From: Spirogloea muscicola | Taxonomy: Eukaryota; Streptophyta; Zygnematophyceae; Spirogloeales; Spirogloeaceae | Assembly: GCA_009602725.1 (NCBI GenBank) | Contig: WELB01000012.1 | Coordinates: 1,052,125-1,065,748 of the forward strand | Direction: 5' to 3' | DNA length: 13,624 bases | Part shown: in pieces, positions 7,772 to 13,624 of the stretch | Numbering within the stretch: the stretch's first letter is position 1 | Layout of the letters: each line of letters opens with the position of its first letter | Notes under the pieces: model-generated | Told to the model about the DNA's origin: nothing | Databases searched by the model: none | The model's input: only the letters and a program-made list of their open reading frames with translations | Made by a program: the position numbers and the translations under genes

Positions 7772-10700
7772 ATGGAGGCGCCCGTGTTCCGCCCGACGCT
7801 GGAGGAGATGCGGGCGCTGACCCTGGAGCAGTACGTGGAGCGCGTCGTGGAGGGCAGCGCTGCAGCAGCCGCTGGCATCGCACGTATCGTTGCGCCGCCC
7901 GGNGCCGCCGCCGCCGCCGCCGCCGAGGCCGGGCGCCCCGCGGCGCGGCGCGGCCACGAGGCGCTGGAGCGCAGTTTCTGGAAGAACGTGACGCACGCGC
8001 CGCCGCTCTACGGCGCCGACGGCGTCGGCTCCCTCTTCGACGAGGACGTCCAGGTTTCCGCCTGCCTGCTGGGACGCCGTCCCTGACAGCCCCCTTGTAG
8101 AAGTGCATGTTTTCCTTCAGTGCCTTAAGATTACCGATAAAGCACTTCTGGGTTGAGTCTCTTACATCTATAGACTGGCTCGAGAGGCAAAGCTCTGCCT
8201 TGTCTCCCAGCTACCCTTGCCAGCTGCCTGGCATCAGTGCTGGCGGCCTTTGCCACTGGCAGAATTGCTTGTTGTTCTTTAGGCCAAATCTGGTTGTGTA
8301 TTCTGTTCACTTTTCTTTCAAGAATCTCCCACCAATGCATGCGTGGCAAGCCTTGCCAGAGTCTGTCTTCCCTTTTTGAGCTTCTCTGATGAGTTCGTGA
8401 GACTGCGCTGTTTTGCACTGAGCAACTCACAAATTATGAAGCTCATCGTGAGCCTGCCTTGACCATCCTCCTCTTGGTAGGGGTGGAACCCGGCGACATT
8501 GGCCACGCTGCTCAGCCGCACATTGGAGGAGGCCGGGATCAGCATTCCTGGTGTGACCACGTCTTACCTCTACTTCGGCATGTGGCGCAGCATGTTCGCC
8601 TGGTGAGCGGGCATTGCCGAGCACAGGTTGATCTTGTCGTTGAGCTGCTATGCTAGACAATGTGAGTCACACATCAAACAGAAATCGTAGCATGTACCAT
8701 GTCCAAGTTTCAGCTCTGCCTTGTGACCAGGCACACAGAGGATGTGGACCTGTACAGTGTGAACTACCTCCACTTTGGCGAAAGCAAGTCATGGTATGTC
8801 GAGTGCAGCAGTTGCTATCTTTCTCTGACAAGCCTGCTCCCTAGCAGATTGCCAACCTTGCTTCTGATCTGCACTACCCGTCACGATGCATGGCTTGGTA
8901 CATTGAGAAGGAGCTTCATTAGTGCCTCATGAGATCTTTCGGCTCTGCTGCTGTTGTTGTGTCATTCTGCTTTGCATAGGTACACCATACCACCCGCCCA
9001 CAGGCTGCGCTTTGAGAGAGTAGTCCAGGGGCTCCTGCCGGACCTGCACAAAGAGTGCCACCAGTTCCTCCGACACAAGGTTTCCCTAAAACCTTTCAGC
9101 ACCTTAATGTCATAGATGCGTTCCAATAAACAGGCTGCAAGCTTGCATCCTTGATTAAGTGTCAGAGTAAGTGCTGGGTGTTTCTCTGAGTCTTCCTTCA
9201 TGTGATGGCACCAGCAGGTGTCTGGTAATTACAATACCTCATTCTTTGTGGATGACAGTGGCCTCATAACCTTCCTGGGCTTCTTGTGCAGGAAACACTG
9301 GTGACGCCACAGCTACTCCAGCAGTACAACATCCCTGTCATCAAGGTTGTCCAGGATCCAGGCCAGTTTGTCATCAACCTTCCAGGTATGGTAAAGAGTA
9401 TTGCCTTGGTCAAACTGTCTCTCATGGAAGCTTCTTTGTCTGATGACTTATTATCAGGCTTGACTGGCAGTGTTTCACCTTCCAGCTCAGGTGTGTATCA
9501 TGCGGGCTTCAATCACGGCTACAACTGTGCTGAGTCCACAAACTTTGCTACCAAACGGTATGGTGCCGTAAATGTGCTGAGTGTCATCGTGTATCGCGGC
9601 GGCTAGATTATTGCGTCATTTGGATTGTGTTGTGCTCCGTGCCTGGTTGAAGTCTGGTCGGACTAAGGAGTGCCCGACATCGTACTTGCAGGTGGCTTGA
9701 GATGGGCGCTAAAGCAAAGGCATGCACGTGTTCGCGGGACAGCGTGAAAATTGACATGGCTCTGTTTGGCATCAAGCCTGCTCCAGGAAGGGCCCCACGA
9801 TCTGTCGCAGATGGAGTCCTGCACCTTCAGTCACCAGCGGGTTGGTTGCTTCTGGCCAGTAGTTGACAGAGATTGAGAAGTCACAGATGCATTCCCAGGG
9901 GTTCTAAGCTGGTCCTAACAAGCCTGACCCTATCGAAGGTCACGTTGTCACAGCACTGTCACGCCATGCGTGTCCTGACAAAATACGGCATCACAATTGC
10001 AGAACACATTGTGAGACCTCGGGCGCATGATCTTTCTGTGATGACCACAATCAAAGGCCGGGACAGGCCAACCCAGAAGCGGCCAAAGCTTGTGTCATCT
10101 ACAACAGGGCTCACAGGTGTGGCATTGGCAGTCTGCATTCTCCTTTACAGGCTCTCAATTACTGTTTGGAATATGCTGGTATAATAGGTATCGGTACCCT
10201 CGTCTTAGGAACCAATTCGCCTGCCCCTTCCTCATGTGACAATTGCAGTCAGAACAGAAGCTTCTTGTACTATTAAAGAGTATCTGAATCCCTTCACAAG
10301 CCAGACTTCATGTATGAATGGTGCACATGGTTGCTTAGCCTTTCAGAAGATTTGGTTTGGGGGTTTGTAAATCCTTGCGAGATATGCAGGCAAGAATCTT
10401 GGGTCAACAAGCACCACAGACGTCCCCAACGAGTCAATGAGCTGGGTCCAATGTGAGGCTTGCGACAAGTGGCGAGAGCTACCTCTCGCTGAGAGGGGCT
10501 TGGATTTGCACCTGCGTCCGACGTTCATGTGTGACATGCTCCCCGCGACAAGCTGCACCACGGCAGAGACTTCCTATGAAGAGGTACGATCTTAGCACAT
10601 TGGTTTAAAGGCAGAGTTGGCCTGTCCCTTATTCTAGCCCTTCCTTCATTGTCATCAACAATTGCATCTAAGTCAAACTGACTGAAAGCAAGTCATGTTT

Positions 10701-11716
10701 TGGTGTAACAGGATGTCAACAAGGCGTGCGATACTGTTACTGTTAAAGGTCTCAGATTAAGGATAAATGCATTGGTGGTCATCCACATTCTGAATCATAG
10801 TTGACAGGCTTTTGGTTCCAGAAATGGAGACTGATTGTCAGCAGTGTTCCCTTGTCAGCAGGACAAACAGTGGGTATATGATTCTGTGTGCGATGATATA
10901 AGCCAGGTGATTGAGCCCAAGAGGAACAAGAAGAAAGCGAGGCAGCCAGTAAGAATGCGAAAGACAGAAGAGTCGCAAAGAGCTTGGCATCCTTCCGGTT
11001 CGTACATACAGCACCCAAAGCAAAGCACAAATAGCAGCTTTAGTATGGGGGCCGATGACGAATCTGCATGCACAACCAGTGGGCAATTACATCGGACAAG
11101 AGGTGTAAGGAGGTCGTGGGCGTACTTGATGGAGAAGGATGAAGAGGACGACGAGCTTGACGACAGTGAAGAAGAAATGTTGACATACCAGCGAAGTGTT
11201 GTGAGGAGCGCAAGCAGGAGAAGGGAGAGGAGGAAGAGGCCAGACAGACCAAAGAGGTCTCAGCAGGAGGTGAGAAAGGTAGCGGAGGATGGAGCTGGCC
11301 TCGCGTACGAGGGCAGGGGAAGCCACGTCTCGCTGTCGCCGCGGCACCTTGGAATGGTCATCGCCTTGCCGGCTGTTGGGGTGGACGACGACTGCATTTT
11401 GGACAGAAGTCCCATGGAAGCTTCGATGCAGGATGGCCAGAAGTCTCGTGTCTCTGATGGCGGCGGATCTCCCTCCCTTGCTGGCTCCTCTAGAGTAGGG
11501 AATGAGCTTCTCGCGCACACTGTAGAGATAGTCCACACGGCCTTGCCTTGTGGACGGTGGCAGCTTGGACAGACTTTTGATGGCTTGGACTGGGAGCCGG
11601 TGTCAGGAGCTGGTGACGGGCCTTGGTCTTCAGCTACTTGCAGCGGCTTCGCCCTGGATGCTGACGAGGTGGTGCCGGGCAAGTGTCACTCTGTGGCAAA
11701 AAGGCTACTCGTGTGA
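7772..11716 (+). CDS. KDM4: KDM4/JMJD2-type JmjN-JmjC histone demethylase with CW zinc finger
   Basis: Ten exons fit: 7772-8053, 8481-8602, 8731-8793, 8980-9079, 9292-9385, 9491-9557, 9692-9840, 10003-10116, 10390-10583 and 10862-11716, about 679 residues with all phases matching. The start ATG sits in GCCGCCATGG. JmjN (PVFRPT, GIARI) is at residues 4-40 and JmjC at about 95-245. Fe(II) ligands are H136, E138 and H224; 2-oxoglutarate-site residues Y123, N146 and K154; zinc site C182, H188, C254 and C256. Spacing from H136 onward equals that of KDM4A (H188, E190, H276, C234, H240, C306, C308). A basic linker (RPTQKRPK) follows, then a CW finger at about 349-394 with WVQC, C355, KWRELP, C378 and C386. 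The tail has an acidic run (about 487-500) and then an Arg/Lys-rich block. Known KDM4 enzymes demethylate H3K9me3/2 and H3K36me3/2 in the nucleus. The GTTGGT donor at 9841 is the weakest junction, and the 3' end after a strong donor-like site at 11270 is uncertain. Confidence 0.92.
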
Positions 11717-12576
11717 CCCCTTTCCTCAAGGAGCGATATATTGTACTGCCATTACGATGTGCGCTTGGCCCCCACTGGCTATGCGCGCCTTCTCTTGTCA
11801 ACTTTTTGGTGTGCAAAGCCTGCAGATTGACACAAACGAACACAGCCTAGGAGGCCAGCTGAATTCTACATGACAAACAGAGAATAGGCTGCTGCGAGGT
11901 TCGCCTGTGACACTGAAGTGGGTTTTGGACTGGATCAGGTGTGATTAATTTCTTCAGCATTGAATTGCTTACAACTGATCCTTACCGCACCCAGATGTCT
12001 GTGGTACACGACAGATCAAGCTTCACAGAAGCACTCTCAATGCTGAACATCTTTGTGGAGGGTTCTAGTGAAGGTCTCAGGGGGGGCTTAGCATTGTTTG
12101 AGGCCCAGGCTGCCAGCCTCACAAGAGCATACCCCTTCTGATCACATGCAGCACTTGGTACACAGCTGGCAGTAGCATCCAGGCAACATCATTCAATTTT
12201 CTCTGAGGTTGCATATGGAGTGCCAGCTCCCAACCACGAGGCAAGCAAGCAAGCTTTTTTGCTTGCTTGCCTTGACTAGTTGGAAAGAGCATGGATGCAG
12301 GCCATGACGAACCTGTACAGCTGCTTGAAGCAGTTCAGTATTTCAAGCATTGTCAGGAGACTTGTGGAGAACTTTCGATGGACCACTGCAAGGACTGGGA
12401 CTTCGCTTTGAGGAAAAGAATGCTATGTACAAGTAAGGTGTCCTCGTTTGTTGCACTTCACCAAATGCACATCTGTGTCAGGCTCAGAAGAGCTTCTGAT
12501 CAGATACGAAGTAGAGGATTGCATGAGCAACAATAACAACCTGCTCATACAGACTAAAGCTACTAGTCTAGAACTC
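11717..12576. other. Intergenic region between convergent genes
   Basis: This holds the 3' flanks of the demethylase (+) and RbfA (-) genes. A minus-strand TGTAA, the usual chlorophyte polyadenylation signal, occurs near 11970 (+ strand TTACA) but lies about 600 bp past the RbfA stop. Small + frames at 11941-12141 and 12291-12536 show no recognisable domain. Confidence 0.4.
12239..12272. terminator. Perfect 14-bp stem hairpin between convergent genes
   Basis: The arms 12239-12252 (AGGCAAGCAAGCAA) and 12259-12272 are exact reverse complements around a 6-base GCTTTT loop. It is built of repeated GCAA/TTGC units. It lies 520 bp after the demethylase stop and 305 bp after the RbfA stop. It is self-complementary and would form in RNA from either strand. 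A role in 3' end formation or as a transcription barrier is only inferred from position; a small inverted microsatellite is the plain alternative. Confidence 0.5.
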
Positions 12577-13574
12577 CTACGTCTTGCTATTGTCTGCCAA
12601 TTCACTGTGGATCAGATCAAAGGCTGCATCCAGCTGCTCCTGTACCAGATTTGTCCCCCTCTCCTTGAACTCCAGCATGGGGGAGAAGGGCACTGTAAGA
12701 GCATTGAATATCTGCCAAAATCAGAAGCGGCCGTGAGGTTGACAATCGGCACATGCAGATACTGGCATCCAGCCGCAAAAGACCCCCACAGAGGTCTGCC
12801 TGTCGGAGGAGCATGGAGCCGATGCCCACCTGGGAACGGAGGCGGCCAGCGTGCCGCTGCAGGTGCACGGCAGCAGCCCCCCTTGCGCGTGGCAGCGTGG
12901 TGTACTCGATGAACGCCTTGCGCAGGTCGCTGCTCACCCTCACCTGCGCAGCATGAGCAACCTCCAGCTCTGGGTCGGCTGACCCAGCTGTATACGACCC
13001 GGGTCTCGGTCCTCGGCAGCGGCGTCGCAGGGTCTAGACGTGCATGACGAGCGCCTCAGGCGGACTGTGGTGAGGAGCACCCACGTCCATCTCAGAGGAA
13101 AGTAAGAGTAACTGGCGAGCATGGCGACCGCTGCTTACGTCCTCGACGCGGAACCCGCACTGCAGTAGCAGGACCTCGCGGAGGGCGCCACGCTGTAGCT
13201 CCCCGACTAGCACCTGGCGGACCTGCGCTTGCCAAATGGGCGAGGGCGTTGGGGGTCTTCCCATATCTGCTAATTGATCCATTAAATGAACTCCTGACGA
13301 TTGGTTATACCTGGCTGTGAATCTTAATGGATTAGGTCGGAATAAGGGCTAGGTTGACGGCAGCTCGCCGCACCTGCGCGGCGACTCTGCGGTGCCGCAG
13401 GCTCGGGCCGGCGCCCGCAGCAGTGCCAGCGGAGCCTTTGCCGCCGGCAGCGCCAGGCCCTCCGGCAAGACCTGCCTGCCGCTGCTGCACCGGCGCCGCC
13501 GCCATGCCCCGAGTGGCTCTGAGAAGGGCCCGCCGAGCCACGTTGGCGCCCCCGCGCAGCGGCGCCGCCGCCAT
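12577..13574 (-). CDS. RBFA: Ribosome-binding factor A (RbfA), organelle-targeted
   Basis: Four exons on the minus strand: 13574-13374, 13222-13139, 12943 to about 12784, and 12692-12577, about 186 residues. RbfA is a type II KH-fold protein that binds the ribosomal small subunit late in maturation; eukaryotic copies act in plastids or mitochondria. Family order is clear: HRRVAAQ then VRQVLVGELQRGALREVLL (helix 1), VEDVRVSSDLRKAFIEYTT (matching the bacterial V.VSPDL..A.VY strand), LQRHAGRLRSQVG (helix with the kink motif, here H-A-G rather than A-x-G), then PFSPMLEFKE (P-x-L-x-F strand) and the C-terminal helix to FDLIHSEL and the TAG stop. Residues 1-60 are Arg/Ala/Gly-rich without acidic residues, a typical presequence. 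The frame stays open upstream of 13574 to the window edge, so the true start may lie outside. The donor of intron 3 is ambiguous (12784 or 12790). Confidence 0.86.
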
Positions 13575-13624
13575 GCTGCGCCGCTGGTGGGGCCGCCAGG
13601 CGGCGCGCCGTCGTCGGCGCCGTC

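Noticed and set aside
7574-8108. Minus-strand and alternative plus frames over the JmjN exon
   Set aside because: They are shadows of the GC-rich first demethylase exon. The ambiguous base at 7903 falls in a GGN codon, so Gly is certain in the true frame.
8794-8932. Read-through of the demethylase frame past exon 3
   Set aside because: The GTATGT donor at 8794 and the acceptor at 8979 restore SWYTIPP exactly as in KDM4 proteins; the read-through residues do not match the family.
11941-12536. Small plus-strand frames (66 and 81 codons) after the demethylase gene
   Set aside because: No domain, no clear splice linkage, and length within chance expectation for this base composition.
12448-12912. 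154-codon plus-strand frame
   Set aside because: It is antisense to RbfA exons 3 and 4, which show family motifs and proper splice sites; the plus frame shows none.

Overview
The window is nuclear DNA from a eukaryote, most likely a green alga. The evidence is spliced genes with GT-AG introns of roughly 90-430 bp, very GC-rich exons with long Ala, Gln, Ser and Gly tracts, a plant-type C2 protein, an organelle-type ribosome biogenesis factor with a presequence, and CTG/CAG-rich repeats. No prokaryotic operon structure is visible. The exact species cannot be read from the sequence. Two single ambiguous bases (3357 and 7903) and a 123-base poly(A) run at the left edge are assembly-level features.

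Layout. 1-1790 is a poly(A) run followed by gene-poor repetitive DNA. It holds a CTG-rich tract and several copies of a unit of about 65-82 bp in both orientations. 1790-3426 is extremely GC-rich non-coding DNA with a TATA-like site, three G-boxes, a diverged inverted repeat and a two-copy 83-bp tandem repeat. 3427-5789 (+) is a three-exon gene for a 646-residue protein: an N-terminal C2 domain, then a long disordered Ser/Gly/Pro/Gln-rich region ending in nuclear-localisation-like basic clusters. 5790-7771 is intergenic and includes a 222/232-bp tandem duplication, each copy with a G-box, just upstream of the next gene. 7772-11716 (+) is a ten-exon gene for a JmjN-JmjC histone demethylase of KDM4/JMJD2 type. 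Its catalytic, cofactor and zinc-site residues are all present, and a CW zinc finger follows in the same reading frame. 12577-13574 (-) is a four-exon gene for ribosome-binding factor A (RbfA) with an Arg/Ala-rich organelle presequence, convergent with the demethylase gene. A 14-bp perfect hairpin lies between the two.

How the genes relate. They do not form a pathway. One is probably a membrane or calcium responsive C2 protein with possible nuclear targeting, one is a chromatin eraser that carries its own methyl-lysine reader, and one is an organellar small-subunit maturation factor. The most notable item is the demethylase: KDM4-type catalysis (H3K9/H3K36 in known members) joined to a CW module (an H3K4-methyl reader in known members). 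Gene models were derived by hand from splice sites, phase continuity and family alignment from memory. No transcript data were available.
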